Assembly (NCBI GenBank): GCA_958450365.1
Contig: CAUEEP010000735.1
Coordinates: 1,803,501 to 1,867,500, forward strand
DNA: 64,000 nucleotides
Direction: 5' to 3'
Origin: Mesorhabditis belari
Taxonomy: Eukaryota; Nematoda; Chromadorea; Rhabditida; Rhabditidae
Below are positions 11,865 to 23,900 of this stretch, piece by piece. Below the pieces are notes generated by a model. It had not been told where the DNA came from. It did no database searches and worked only from the letters and a program-made list of their open reading frames with translations. The position numbers were made by a program, and so were the translations under genes. Within the stretch, counting starts at the first letter, position 1. Each line of letters begins with the position of its first letter.

Positions 11865-12115
11865 GTGAGCAACTAGCTAGCTGAGCAACTAGCTAGCTGA
11901 GCAACTAGCTAGCTGAGCAACTAGCTAGCTGAGCAACTAGCTAGCTGAGCAACTAGCTAGCTGAGCAACTAGCTAGCTGAGCAACTAGCTAGCTGAGCAA
12001 CTAGCTAGCTGAGCAACTAGCTAGCTGAGCAACTAGCTAGCTGAGCAACTAGCTAGCTGAGCAACTAGCTAGCTGAGCAACTAGCTAGCTGAGCAACTAG
12101 CTAGCTGAGCAACTA
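11865..12115 (+). repeat. 16-bp array
   Basis: About 15 perfect units of TAGCTAGCTGAGCAAC, each internally palindromic (CTAGCTAG); lies in the 11.5-12.3 kb foldback. Confidence 0.95.
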
Positions 12116-12756
12116 ACCAATACATTACGAGGTAACAACTCAAAAACTCATAGCTCATAACAAAAAGACTTAAATACTCAACTTGATCATATTCAGTGAC
12201 TTGATTAGTCATTGATTTTTCAGCAAAAAAGGTTCAGGAGGCTGCTAGAGTCAAGAAAGTTTATAAAAGACTGACTTATGACATACTTTTTCACTTACAT
12301 TTATCTAAAATTTAAAAATCTAAAGTTTCTATAGGATTCTATAGAATCTAAAAAGAAAATTGATCAAAAGAAGTGTTTTCATTTTGTTATCGAAGCGTTC
12401 GACTAATGACCCTTTCCTTTTTTATCCATTTTTGGTCCTAAGTGGAAGCAATTGTGTACTCTTTTCGGATTACTGTAACTTTGAAGGACGTGCTTTAAAT
12501 CCCCCGTTCACAAGTAAACAAAAATTCCTCTAAAATTCTCTAAAAACTTTCGAAATTTTCTTTTGAAAGAAATCTTTGAAACGAAAAAAAACTTTTTCGA
12601 TAACAACTCTATCAACTTTGCGATGAGGTCAGTGATTGAAATTAGAAAATGAACAAAGTTTTTTGAGAGAAACTTCTCTTTAGTTGTTTATTGAAAAGAT
12701 TAGAGTCTGTTTACTGTTCATTTCTGAGGGTTTTTGGTGAAATATAAGGAAAAAGA

Positions 12757-13005
12757 GCGAGTTATACTCATAGACTGGGTTATGGGTATAGCCCAGAGTT
12801 ATACTCATAGATCTGGGTTATAACGATACATCCGGGTTATGGGTATGACCCAGAGTTCTACCTATACATCTGGGTTATACCCATACATCTGGGCTATACC
12901 CATACATCCGAGTTATGGCTATAACCCAGAGTTATACCCATACATCTGGGCTATACCCATACATCCGAGTTATGGCTATAACCCAGAGCTATCCCCATAC
13001 ATCTA
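12757..13005 (+). repeat. ~21-bp array
   Basis: Units of GGGTTATACCCATACATCTG with reverse-complement-like variants. 12270-12757 and 13005-13379 have no other feature. Confidence 0.85.
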
Positions 13006-13387
13006 TTTACTGTTCATTTCTGAATTTTGGTAATTTTTGTTAGAATCAAAGCTCTTTAAGAAGCCATTGAAAATTGATCATTGAATTGATCAAGCACTTT
13101 TATTAGAACAAAGTTTTTGGGAAAAACTTCCCTTTAAGCTTCTCTTTCATTCATTTTATTAAAATCAAGCTCTTTAAAAAGCCATTTACCTTTCTGCAAC
13201 TTATTCTTAGAAAGCTTTCTTTAATTTATGATTCTAAAGCAGTTAACTTAATAAAGTTCCTCCAAATCTTTGAAAATCATTGATTTTGTTGAAGTTTTGT
13301 CAATTTATAGAAATGAACAGTTCACACTGTCACATTTTACTCACTTAACAACGTTTTAATCAATTGAATTCCCATTTAGCTTATTGG

Positions 13388-16300
13388 ATGATGAATCCAG
13401 GACTAAACATCGCTGAATTTCGACCACGACTCGACACTTTTGGCACGACGAGCAGCCGCGATAGTGGGATTGATATCAGAGATCGGGAGATGGTGAGTGA
13501 ACAGTAAGATCATTGAAATTAGTGCTTGAAATCGTAAGACGCTTAAAGCCATTGGTTTACTGTAAATAATGGTCCTAAAGTAAGGCCCTACCCTAGTAAA
13601 AAGCCCTACTCTGGCGGCAATGGGAGATGTGTCAGCAGTAGCGTACCCAGAATCTCCCGACTTTCAGTCTAACAGCCCTAGCTCCTCGAGGCTATGCGCA
13701 ATCAATTTTTGCCCTAGAGATTATATTTTGTAAAAGATTCAGGCTACAAAACTGTCTAAACAGTTTTTTGAAAAAAATCAAGGGGCTCGAGATTTTCACG
13801 TTTGAAGTTGGCCACTTTTCTTGAGCTTTTTCAATTTTTGAACACGAAAATCTCGAGAACTAGATGGACAACCGTTTTTCATTTTGATCAGTTCTCCTAG
13901 TCAAATCTTCTCTAATCTTTAAAACACAACGTTAGCTTTGTAAAATCAATTATTCATGCCAAAAAACTCGTTTTATCCAAATTTTTGCATTTAGAATCTC
14001 TTTAAGATTAAGGAGCAAAAATCTCAAGCCCTTTGAATTTTTTCAAGAAACTGTTTAGACGGTTTTGTAGCCTGAAATCTTTAAAAAATATAATTTGGAG
14101 TGCAAAAATTGATTGGGAGTAGTCTCGAGGAGCTCGGGTCGTTAGATTGAAAGTCGGGAGATTCTGGGTACGCCACGCGTCAGTGTAGCTCATTGGTAGA
14201 GTGCTCACCCGGTACGCGAGAGGTCCCGGCTATAAGCTATAAGTAATATGTAACTAATTATAAGTAATATGTAAGTTTTAGAGTTGGATAAGCTGGTTCT
14301 GGATAAGCTGATTTATGGGTTTAAGCAAAGACATCGTCGGCGCCGGGATTCGAACCCGCGATCTCTCGCTTAACGCTCTACCAACGAGCTACAGCGACAT
14401 GTATCCCTTTGCTTTATTTCTAATCACTTGTAGGCTTCTAACCACTTGTAACATAGGCATTGAAAGTCGCGAAATCCTGGGTACGCCACGTGTCAGTGTA
14501 GCTCATTGGTAGAGCGATCGGTAAGCGAGGGGTTGCGGGTTCGGATCCCGGCGCCGACTATGTCTTTGCTTAAACCCATAAAGCAGCTTATCCAGAACCA
14601 GCTTATCCAGAACCAGCTTATCCAGAACCAGCTTATCCAACTCTAAAAGTTACATATTACATTACACTAATTGTATTGTTAACGAGTAGCTTTTATTAGA
14701 CCTGAAACTCAATATGTTTTAAAGTTGCAGAGTTTACGGACACCTACACCATTGCAAACGATACGTGAATCTGGTCATGAGCAAGAAGTGAAACAGAATG
14801 GACAAAACGGACATCATCATCCTCATCATCATCATCATCATCACGAGCATCGACGGAAACATGTAAAGAATCCGTGGAGGAAAATTGAGGTAATGGAAAT
14901 CCATGGAATTCCATGGGAAACTTGAAAAACTAGTTTTTGTATCAAAATCTGTCTAACAGATTGTATTATTGAGCTTCTTGGATTTGTAATCTCAAGATTT
15001 GGATTAGGTTAACTTTCTTTCCAACCTAATAAAAAATCAGGTCGTTGGGGGGGGGGGGGGGGTAGAAATTTTGGGTTGGCTTTTTAAATTACAGGATCCA
15101 AGATACGGTTTTGATTGGAATTGAATTGAATTTGAGACAAATATGATTAGGTTGGAAAGAAGGCTTGTAGAAAAAGTTTACACGGTGATTTCTCAAAAAT
15201 CAAGCCATCAATTCTTCTCAGATTTTTTGATAAACTTGACTTTCATGATTAGCTAGACTTAATGGAAAGTCGGGTATTTTTAGATCAAAAATTAAGGCTT
15301 TAGGTGAATGTTTTCAAGGAAAGTAGTACAATATTACGAGAGTTAGGATCTAAAGGAAACGAATCACTTAGAGAGGACGATTTGATGCTATTTACTAGAG
15401 CTTGGCTTGGATTTGTAATCAATAGATTACGTTGGAAAGAAAGTTCTTGGGAAAAGTTTACACGGTGATTTCTCAGAAACCAACCCATCAATTCTTCCCA
15501 CATCTTTTTTTGATAAACTTGACTATATTTCAAAAAGTTTTTGGCAAAAAATGAGAGTGAGATTCAGGCTTTTATCACCGGCTCAATGTTGCTTTATCAC
15601 CCAAGGCCTTCTACCCAGCCCAACGTTGATGTGTTTCTAATAAAGATAGTAAAGGCTTCTATCTATTGTATTTGAGTCAACTTAGCTACACTAAAATACA
15701 AGACTTTTTTTGTTTTGACACTTTTTATTTGGCTCAGCCGTTTTTTCTAAAATCATGCCCATAGAAATACTAACAAAGGAACCTGTTAGAATCTTTAAGC
15801 CACCTCAATGCGGCTTTTATCAACGGCTCAACGTTGGTTTATCACCCAAGGCCTTCTAGCCATCCCAACGTTTCCATAAAAAATTTTCCTTTTTCATTTT
15901 CATTAAAAAATTCTGAAAGGATCCTCTCGAAAGTCGAACCTGAGCTCTCCAGGCTGGCGTCGGCCTTAGAGACGAGCGCGCTAACCACTCGGCTACGCCC
16001 TTCTATTATTAGCTTACGAGGCGGGCCAAGTAATAACTGCTCATGCCGCAAAAAGGGTCGCGGTGAGGCCTCGCTTTTAACTTACATGGGAACATTTCCA
16101 AGTTACCCGCGAGTTACAATGATAGCTTTACCTCATAAGAAATCGTTCTGATGCAAAAAGTGAGAGTGAAAAAGAGAAAACGGGCACTTCTTACTATACT
16201 AAACAATCTGTTTACCTAAGCCGAAGCCTAAGCTTAACAAGGGAACCTTCCCAAGTTACCCGCGAGTTACAATATGAATTTTTCGCTAAAAATAGAGATT

Positions 16301-19300
16301 ATAAAGCGTATTGCTCATTTATGATAGCTTTATCTCATAAAGAATCGTTCTTGTGCAAAAAGTGAGCTGAATTTAAGCTTGGAAAATAGCAGTTTTTCAA
16401 AGATCTCTAAAATTTTAAGGAAAAGTTGCACTCATTTTTGACGAGTAATTTCTTGGAGTCGGTTTTTATATAATAGAAGAAAATGTTCTTGAATTGGATT
16501 CGTTTTAAGAAATTCTAGTCAAACTTTTTCGAGAACTTTCTTTCCAACCTAATCTATTGATTACAAATCCAAGCCAAGCTCTAGTAAATAGCATCAAATC
16601 GTCCTCTCTAAGTGATTCTTTTCCTTTAGATCCTAACTCTCGTAATATTGTACTACTTTCTTTGAAAACATTCACCTAAAGCCTTAATTTTTGATCTAAA
16701 ACTACCCCACTTTCCATTAAGTCTAGCTAATATGAAAGTCAAGTTTATGGAAAAATCTGAGAAGAATTGATGGCTTGGTTGGCTTGGATGGCTTGGTTTC
16801 TGAGAAATCATCATGCAAACTTTTTAAAAATAAAGATTATAGAGCGTATTGCTCATTTATGATAGCTTTATCTCATAAGGAATCGTTCTGGTTGAGCTGA
16901 ATGAGCTGAGATTGGAAAGTGAGCTTGGAGCTTCAAAAAAGTGAGCTTGGAAAATAACAGTTTTTCAAAGATCTATAAAATTTTAAGGAAAAGTTGCACT
17001 CATTTTTGACGAGTAATTTCTTGGAGTCGGCTTTTATATAATAGAAGAAAATGTTCTTGAATTAGTGGATTCTTTTTGAAGAAATTCCAGTCAAACTTTT
17101 CGGAGAACTTTTTTTCCAATCTAAAGATTAGGTTGGAAAGAAGGAAAGAAGCTTCTTTAGGTAATAAAGTGATTCAGGAGGTTTTTCAAATGTCAGTGTT
17201 TCTCAGAAGCTTTCTCAGAAGCTTTTGACAATGTAGTTTAAACGATTTTGAACTTCTAGATAGTGTATTGAGTGAAAAAGAAGCTTTACAGTATTGAACT
17301 CTTTAGATTAACTGAATATCTCTTTAGATTGACACCGTTTTGTGGGCAATTGTCTTTGCAATGACTGTTTTCTTCTTTCGTCTCCCAATCAGCATCTGGT
17401 TTAGCGTCAGAACTTATTGGTTTCGATACGAAATTTGTATTAAAGCTAAGAGATTTCAGGCCATCAATGTACGTTTCGCTTATCTTATGGGGAGTTCTAT
17501 GGTGTCTCGGAATACTTGTCTACTTTCACAAGAAAGATCCAGAGAATGAGAAAAAGATGATCAGAAAAGTTTCTCTTCAAGCGATCACCTGGATCACATT
17601 GTTTGCTGCTGCTGGAACGTGAGTGACAAAAAAGAACTAAAGTGATTCTAGTGCTAAAGTTTTAGCACTAGAATCCCTTTCTAGATTTTAAAGCTTTAGC
17701 AAGGTGCTATAAATCTTAAAAATCGACTATTTACTTACAATTTGTCAGCTGATATTCTAAATAACGTTTTCTCAGGGTTTCTCTAGATTGACTAAACTAG
17801 GCTAAACCTAGAAAAGTAACCAGATCTTGGTCTGGTTTGGCTTGCAGGCTTGGCTGGCTTGCAGGCTTGGCTGGCTTGCAGGCTTGGCTTGGCTTGCAGG
17901 CTTGGCTGGCTTGCAGGCTTGGCTGGCTTGCAGGCTTGGCTTGGCTTGCAGGCTTGGCTGGCTTGCAGGCTTGGCTGGCTTGCAGGCTTGGCTGGCTTGC
18001 AGGCTTGGCTGTCTGGCTTGGCTCAAGAATTCGGTTGGAAACAACTCTAGTCAAATTCAAACAACCCTAAATCTTTACAAATCCATTCAAAACAATCAAG
18101 GTACAGTAAACTTGTCACAAAAACATCTGTCAGTCCTTTTTGACGTTTCTTTTTGCGCGAAATTTTATTCTGCATCAAGTCATAGTCAAAATTGAAGAGT
18201 TGTTGCTAAGAAAAGCATGAGAAGCTTTATGCCAACGGCAAAAAAAGGACTGACAAATGTTTTAAAAAAATCCCGACTGGGGCTACCAGTGGTGAATTTA
18301 TCGCATACACGAAATATATCAACACATACAACGCACACACAAACTAGGCTATATCTTAACAACCCACGTCATGACAGACGGCCCCAACCCTAAGCTCAAT
18401 GGGGAACAAATAGCTTTTTTGGTGGTGAAGGGAAGATGACGATGAAGGAGTGGCTTGTCACTTTAAAGAACTGGGGCCACAACCACCAGACTGCCCTCCA
18501 GAAAACCTCTCACCCCGAAGGGAAAGGAAATCCGAAGGGGGTGACCATGTCGCATGTGGGGTTCGAACCCTCGACCTTCCGATTAAGATAACGATTAACG
18601 TTTTCGTTATAAGTTTCGAGTAGAAGATCTAGCTAGAAACATTGAAATTGAGTAGTTTAGTATTTCAATTTCAAACAACGTAATTTCAATTTAGCAATAA
18701 AAATAAATTGAAACCGTAAATAAATCTAGGTGCAATAAGTTTTAAAAACTGTACTGAAACAGTGATGAAACTAGAGAAACATGCAAAAGTAGTGCAGATT
18801 ATTATGTGACGCTTTTGTTCGTGACGCAAAAGACCCTTTGGTTCGTGTGCGCAAATGGCGTTGCGCAAAAGACTTGTGCGCAAAAGAGTTGTGCGCAAAA
18901 GACTTGTGCGCAAAAGACTTGTGCGCAAAAGACTTGTGCGCAAAAGACCCTTTTGTTCGTGTGTGCAAAAGACTTATGCCCAAAAGACGCTTTTGTTCGT
19001 GTGCGCAAAAGACTTGTGCGCAAAAGACTTGTGCGCCAAAGACTTGTGCGCCAAAGACGCTTTTGTTCGTGTGCGCAAATGGCGGTGCGGTATTGTCATA
19101 GTCCCGAAGATTTAAATCTAGCTAGAAACTTTGAACTTGGGTTAAATCAAGGATTATAAAGTGATTTTAAAGTTGTTAAAGTTGTTAAAGTTGTTCTCCT
19201 CAAAAAAAACACATTCAGATTCTGCCATGGCACCTGGCTTCTCTTCAATCTTTGGTCTGTGTACATAGTCTTCGTAAGTGTTATGTTTATCGCTTCGATT

Positions 19301-19591
19301 ACTCCATTTCTTTTAGAATTATTCTAGATCTTGAGTTTTCTTTGTCCAACACTGAGATCTGTAAGAATTTAACAAAGTTAGCGATTCATTTGATGAATAG
19401 AAATGTCAGAGGATTGATCAGCTAGAATTATGATGCATTTGAGTACCCAAAATATAGTAGAGTACCCAGTTTTAGCCTTTACCTCTTTACCTCTTCTACT
19501 CGATTCGTCAGTATTGCTTTAGTTCCAACTCCTTTATCCATTAGCCTTTACCTCTTTAGCTTCTCACTTTCAGAATCGATCTCATATCTAA
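13388..19591 (+). CDS. Three-pass membrane protein with poly-His N-terminal region, six exons
   Basis: Exons by eye: 13388-13492, 14731-14889, 17328-17419, 17460-17618, 19219-19273 and 19574-19591; all junctions are GT-AG with matching phases, giving about 195 residues. The N-terminal ~88 residues are soluble-looking, with SRDSGIDIRDRE in exon 1 and a stretch of ten His and one Pro in exon 2. Hydrophobic segments lie at about residues 92-113, 122-141 (SLILWGVLWCLGILVYF) and 158-188, with a basic loop HKKDPENEKK between the second and third. An AG acceptor at 13379, just before the two in-frame ATGs (13388, 13391), may be a trans-splice site. The last exon adds only NRSHI and a stop; AATAAA follows at 19756. 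The 40-nt intron at 17420-17459 is typical of rhabditids, whereas the 1.2-, 2.4- and 1.6-kb introns are filled with foldbacks, tRNA-like units and minisatellites. I do not recognise the family. The exon structure is well supported; the function is unknown. Confidence 0.8.
13633..14185. mobile_element. Foldback element in intron 1 of the 13-kb gene
   Basis: Arms 13633-13800 and 14015-14185 are inverted: TACCCAGAATCTCCCGACTT against AAAGTCGGGAGATTCTGGGT, and CAGGCTACAAAACTGTCTAA against its complement. The right tip joins a tRNA-like 5' half (GTGTAGCTCATTGGTAGAG at 14183). Confidence 0.75.
14270..14665. mobile_element. Foldback carrying two inward-facing tRNA-like units
   Basis: Left arm 14270-14395, right arm 14490-14665. 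GGGTTTAAGCAAAGAC and GCGCCGGGATTCGAACCCGC on the left match the complement on the right. Read inward, each arm contains a B box (GGTTCGAATCCC type) and an A box (TAGCTCATTGGTAGAGC). The anticodon arm is shortened, so these are not working tRNAs. AGCTTATCCAGAACC is repeated three times in the right arm only. Confidence 0.75.
15130..16810. mobile_element. Large foldback with a tRNA-like SINE inside
   Basis: Arms 15130-15540 and about 16480-16810 are inverted. Examples are TACAATATTACGAGAGTTAG and CTAACTCTCGTAATATTGTA, with GATTAGGTTGGAAAGAA near the tips. The interior holds a SINE in minus orientation and short repeats of GCAAAAAGTGAG. A related half copy lies at 34555-35100. It fills intron 2 of the 13-kb gene. 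Confidence 0.7.
15905..16110 (-). repeat. tRNA-Leu/Ser-like SINE, copy 1
   Basis: Minus strand: A box GTAGCCGAGTGGTTAGCGCG at 16005-15980 and B box AGGTTCGACTTTC near 15935, with a long variable arm between. A conserved tail AGGCCTCGCTTTTAACTTAC follows on the plus strand to about 16080. Copy 2 is at 34560-34860. Confidence 0.65.
17835..18020 (+). repeat. 17-bp array
   Basis: About eleven units of GGCTTGCAGGCTTGGCT. All six frames are open through it, so none of the ORFs is evidence of coding. Confidence 0.93.
18123..18260. mobile_element. Small palindromic MITE
   Basis: ACATCTGTCAGTCCTTTTT and its near complement AAAAAAGGACTGACAAATGT bound about 138 bp. It directly abuts the SINE copy on its right. 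Confidence 0.6.
18267..18601 (-). repeat. Full-length tRNA-headed SINE, minus copy
   Basis: Reverse complement of the 56-kb copy: tRNA-like head with B box GGGTTCGAACCC (near 18565), then a ~270-bp body including GTGACAAGCCACTCCTTCAT and a tail ending ACTGGGGCTACCAGTGG. The A-box side differs near 18600 (TCGTTATCTTAATCGGAAGG). Lies in intron 4 of the 13-kb gene. Confidence 0.82.
18810..19085 (+). repeat. 15-bp array in intron 5 region
   Basis: GACTTGTGCGCAAAA units with longer GTTCGTGTGCGCAAA spacers. 19085-19218 precedes exon 5 of the 13-kb gene. Confidence 0.9.
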
Positions 19592-19755
19592 TGTGGCCAA
19601 GTTTTTCGAGATTTCTTGCTTTTTTGTTGTTTTCTTTTGCTAAATCTTGCTTTTGTCCTTTTCTTTTGTCAAATCTTACTCTTTTGTCCTTTTCTTTTGT
19701 CAAATCTTGCTATTCATCTTATAAAATGAACCGGTGTAATGAAAAGTGTGCAGCA

Positions 19756-19761
19756 AATAAA
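19756..19761 (+). terminator. Poly(A) signal of the 13-kb gene
   Basis: AATAAA about 165 nt after the proposed stop at 19591, the first in that direction. Confidence 0.65.
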
Positions 19762-19769
19762 ATTTTATT

Positions 19770-20370
19770 ACAAAAGAATCAATAAGAAGAAGAAGAACAA
19801 CAAAGAAAATGAGAGGGATGAAAGAAGAGATCAATTTGCATATAATTTCGATATTCAAGCTGACTAATCTAATTAGTTTATAGATTCTCTGCGCTTTCCG
19901 CTAGAGGCACGCGTTTACTAGAGCACAGAGTACAGAGGATTATCATTCCTATCATTCCCATCATTCTTATCATTCCTATCATTCCTATGATTCCTCTTTT
20001 GAATTCTGTACTTTGTGCTCTCTAGTAAACGCGCACCTCTAGCAGAAAGCGCAGAGTATAAAGCATGTGAAAGGGTGTACTTTGTGCTCCATTTTATTGT
20101 AAATACACCTTTCTGGCACACCATATGCTAGGCCAAATCCCTGGTTTATTGTTCACTTTTTGAGGAAACCATTGGGGCGGCTGGTTGGGTGTATTTTGTG
20201 CTCAAATTTGTAAACTTATCCTTTCTGGATTCTTCATTTTCTCGTAAGACGCTATAAAAGTGGAGAATTTGGTGCGCCAGAAGGATGCTTTTAGAGCACA
20301 AAGTACTCGAAGCAAGGTAATTCAAAGAAAATTTTGCATATTTACAAGGGAAGGGCAACTGGCTGTGCGA
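19770..20370. other. Intergenic stretch with scattered short repeats
   Basis: Past the poly(A) signal. Holds an ATCATTCCT array (19940-19995) and inverted scraps of GTACTTTGTGCTC and AGAAAGGTGT that also occur at 7740 and 25080. No gene seen. Confidence 0.6.
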
Positions 20371-20374
20371 AATG

Positions 20375-20930
20375 CCATTCGATCTATACCATTCGACGCA
20401 GAATTTGATGCTGATTCCGAATATATATTCCGTTTTTGCTAAATGACAATAAGTCAGGAGTTATAAGCGTCTAAAACGTTTTGCGTTAAGTTTTGTTAGC
20501 GCGTCTTTTGAGACGACGTGAAAATGAGGTCTTAGCGGCCTTATTGAAGCTGGGGTCAAAGCTGGGGTCGAAGCTGGGGTCAAAGCTGGGGTCAAAGCTG
20601 GGGTCGAAGCTGGGGTCAAAGCTGGGGTCAAAGCTGGGGCCGAAGCTGGGGTCAAAGCTGGGGTCAAAGCTGGGGTCGAACTTGTGAGGTCTCACTCTGG
20701 AAACAAAAACTGTACCACTCGGCCAAGGCTGCAGCGAATTTGATCCGCAATAAGGCCGCTAAGACCTCATTTTCACGTCGTCTCAAAGGACGCGCTAACA
20801 AAACTTAACGCAAAACGTTTTAGACGCTTATAACTCCTGACTTATTGTGATTTAGCAAAAACGGAATATATATTCGGAATCAACATCAAATTCTGCGTCG
20901 AATGGTCTAAATCGCATAGCATTTGACCGA
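20375..20930. mobile_element. Foldback with tRNA-like unit and minisatellite at its centre
   Basis: Arms of about 170 bp (20380-20548 and 20749-20925): TTAGCGGCCTTATTG / CAATAAGGCCGCTAA at the inner end and GAATATATATTCCGTTTTTG / complement further out. Between them is a 12-bp array and, on the minus strand, a tRNA-like unit (A box TTGGCCGAGTGGTACAG at 20729-20713; B box AGTTCGACCCC at about 20682-20670). Confidence 0.8.
20551..20690 (-). repeat. 12-bp array growing out of a tRNA-like B box
   Basis: About eleven copies of GACCCCAGCTTT on the minus strand. The first copy overlaps the B box (GTTCGACCCCAGCTT) of the neighbouring tRNA-like unit, so the array unit is the B-box flank itself. Confidence 0.75.
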
Positions 20931-20960
20931 CTCAGCCAGTTGATCTTTCCTTGTTTGACA

Positions 20961-23900
20961 TTAAAAGAGATACAACCATAAAATAATACCTATTTGAACA
21001 GCAATTATTGGAACAATAGCAAATGTGTAAAAGCTAGGCACCACAAAATGAGAATCAATTAAATTTTTGGAAAAAGAGTGAGGAAAAGTGGAAAAAGATA
21101 GAGATTTTTGGATGTTAGATGTAATTGAATCCAGATTTGTTGGCTTTACAGATTTTTGTGTTGAACTTTCTATCTCTGGATCTTTCGTTTCATCATTTGC
21201 TATTAAGCTAAGCTTTCGTTCTTTAACGATTTCAGAAGATGGCTTGACAAGTGGAGAAAGTGGCGACTCGTTTGGCAATAATGGCTTGACGTTTGGCAAT
21301 GATGGCTTGACAAGTGGAGAAAGTGGCGACTCGTTTGGCAATGACTTTTCATTTAATTTTAAAGCTTCAATTATAGATTCATCAAATTTCTTTAGTGATT
21401 TTCGAACCGGCTTATTTTCTGCTTCTACTTCTGCTTCTGCTTCTGCTTCAATTACTGCAAATTGTTTAACTATTGAATCAATTTGCTTACTGTTAGCGGC
21501 TTGGGGAAAGAGATTTCAACTTCTTTACGTAAATTCGATTGTTCTCTTTCATAAAAGTTCTCGAGTGATTTAAAACTGAATACACAAGTATTTCCTTCTT
21601 TCTCTCCTTCTTCCTTCCTTTCGTTCTTCATCTCCCTTGTCTTTCCTTCTTCCTTTCTTTCTTCCTTCATCTCCCTTGTCTTTCCTTCTTTCTCTCCTTC
21701 TTCCTTTCTTTCTTCCTTCATCTCCCTTGTCTTTCCTTCTTTCTCTCCTTCTTCCTTCCTTTCGTTCTTCATCTCCCTTGTCTTTCCTTCTTTCTCTCCT
21801 TCTTCCTTCCTTTCGTTCTTCATCTCCCTTGTCTTTCCTTCTTTCTCTCCTTCTTCCTTCCTTTCGTTCTTCATCTCCCTTGTCTTTCCTTCTTTCTCGC
21901 CTTCTTCCTTTCTTTCTTCCTTCATCTCCCTTGTCTTTCCTTCTTTCTCTCCTTCTTCCTTCCTTTCGTTCTTCATCTCCCTTGTCTTTCCTTCTTTCTC
22001 TCCTTCTTCCTTCCTTTCGTTCTTCATCTCCCTTGTCTTTCCTTCTTTCTCTCCTTCTTCCTTCCTTTCGTTCTTCATCTCCCTTGTCTTTCCTTCTTTC
22101 TCGCCTTCTTCCTTCCTTTCGTTCTTCATCTCCCTTGTCTTTCCTTCTTCCTTTCTTTCTTCCTTCATCTCCCTTGTCTTTCCTTCTTTCTCTCCTTCTT
22201 CCTTTCTTTCTTTCTTTATCTTCCTTCTTCCTTCTTTCTCTTGGCAAGTTAAAGCATCGAATGACTCAGTGGTTAGAGTAAAAAGTTTCAAAGGTCGACA
22301 AGCAAAAGATCTAGGGTTCAATCCCGTCTCCTGATCTCTACTTCTTCTTTCTTTTCTTGCTTCCACTTCTTTATTAAGAAAAACTGTGCCTTCTATGCTT
22401 TCAATTCCCAATTGTTGAACTTTTTCATGAACTTCCATTCCAGGTAATTCATTCAGAACTTTCTCTTTGTCACTTTCATGACTTTTCTCATCTGTATTTC
22501 TTTCTAAACTTTCCCTTTCTTGTTTAATTTCTTGAGTATTCACTGTTTGCAAAACTTTGATGAAAGATTCTTTCAAATTTCCTTCTACTTCTTCTGTTAT
22601 ATCTTTAGCAACTTTGACAGAAGGATTTAGAGTTTCAAAATCCAATCGCTCAGATTCAAGTTCATTTCTTTCTTCACAAGATTCTCTTTCAGTATTTTCA
22701 AAGATTACGTTTTTTTTCTGAAACTTTTCAGTCTTTTGATCGTTTTGATAGAGTTTTGATGACTTTTTTGGTTCTTTCCATAAACTTTTCCCATTATTTT
22801 CAAAAGTTTCAATCATTTTTCTATCGATAAAAGCTTCAATAGGTGAATTTGGTGCTTCTAAAAAGATTTGAGTTGATTCAAAATCCAATTGCTCAGATTC
22901 AAATTCATTTCTTTCTTCACAAGATTCTCTTTCAGTATTTTCAAAGATTTCGGGATTTATAAAAGAATTTTGGAATGAATTTGGTGATTCAAAAAGGATT
23001 GAATTCAAATTTGAATTCAAATTTGAATTCAAATCCAATTCAACAGCCTCAGATTCAATTCTTTTCAAAGTTCCTTTCATTTCACAATTCTCCAGCAATT
23101 CGAAAGTTTCATCAAGCAAATTCGTAACCAAATCATCTTCAAGCTCAAATAAATCCATAGGAAAAGGCAGATTTCTATCAAAATCTTCGAAATCTTCAGT
23201 ATTCTTTGGAAATTTCTTTATTTTCTCAGCAAAAATGGTTTCTTTTCCACTAAAAACCTCTCCTTTTCCAGAATCGATTTGATAAGAATTGCTTGTAAAG
23301 CAAAATTTCTCAAAACTTTTCATTTCTTCAATCATTTTGTTGTTTTCTTGATTTTCCAATTTTCTTGTTATCAAATTTCGTTGAATTCTTGTCTCAGATA
23401 GATTTTGAGAGGTCGATTTTGAGCTAAACTTTGGATTGAGCTTTGGATTGAGCTTTGAATTGGACTTTGGATTGAGCTCTGAGCTGAACTTTGAGCTGAT
23501 CTTTGGATTGAGCTTTAGATTGAGCTTTGATCTGAACTTTGAGCTGATCTCTGGATTGAGCTTTGAATTGGACTTTGGATTGAGCTTTGAGCTGATCTTT
23601 GGATTGAGCTTTGGATTGAGCTTTGGATTGAGCTCTGAGCTGAACTTTGGATTAAGCTTTGAATTGGACTTTGAGCTAAACTTTGAGCTGATCTTTGGAT
23701 TGAGCTTTGAGCTGAACTTTGAGCTGATCTTTGGATTGAGCTTTGGATTGAGCTCTGAGCTGATCTTTGGATTGAGCTTTGAGCTGAACTTTAAGCTGAA
23801 CTTTGAGCTGATCTTTAAATTGAACTTTGAATCAACTGCTGTAGCTCTTTGATGCTTCAAATATTCCGAATTTTTATCCAAATCATTCGTCAACGATTTC

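Noticed and set aside
17797..18195. Overlapping ORFs in all frames
   Set aside because: The 17-bp array is open in every frame; it lies within an intron of a supported gene.
21637..22281. 214-codon plus-strand ORF and 225-codon minus-strand alternative frame
   Set aside because: Both are shadows of the 51-bp repeat, whose length is a multiple of three; the frame continuous with complex sequence was chosen.
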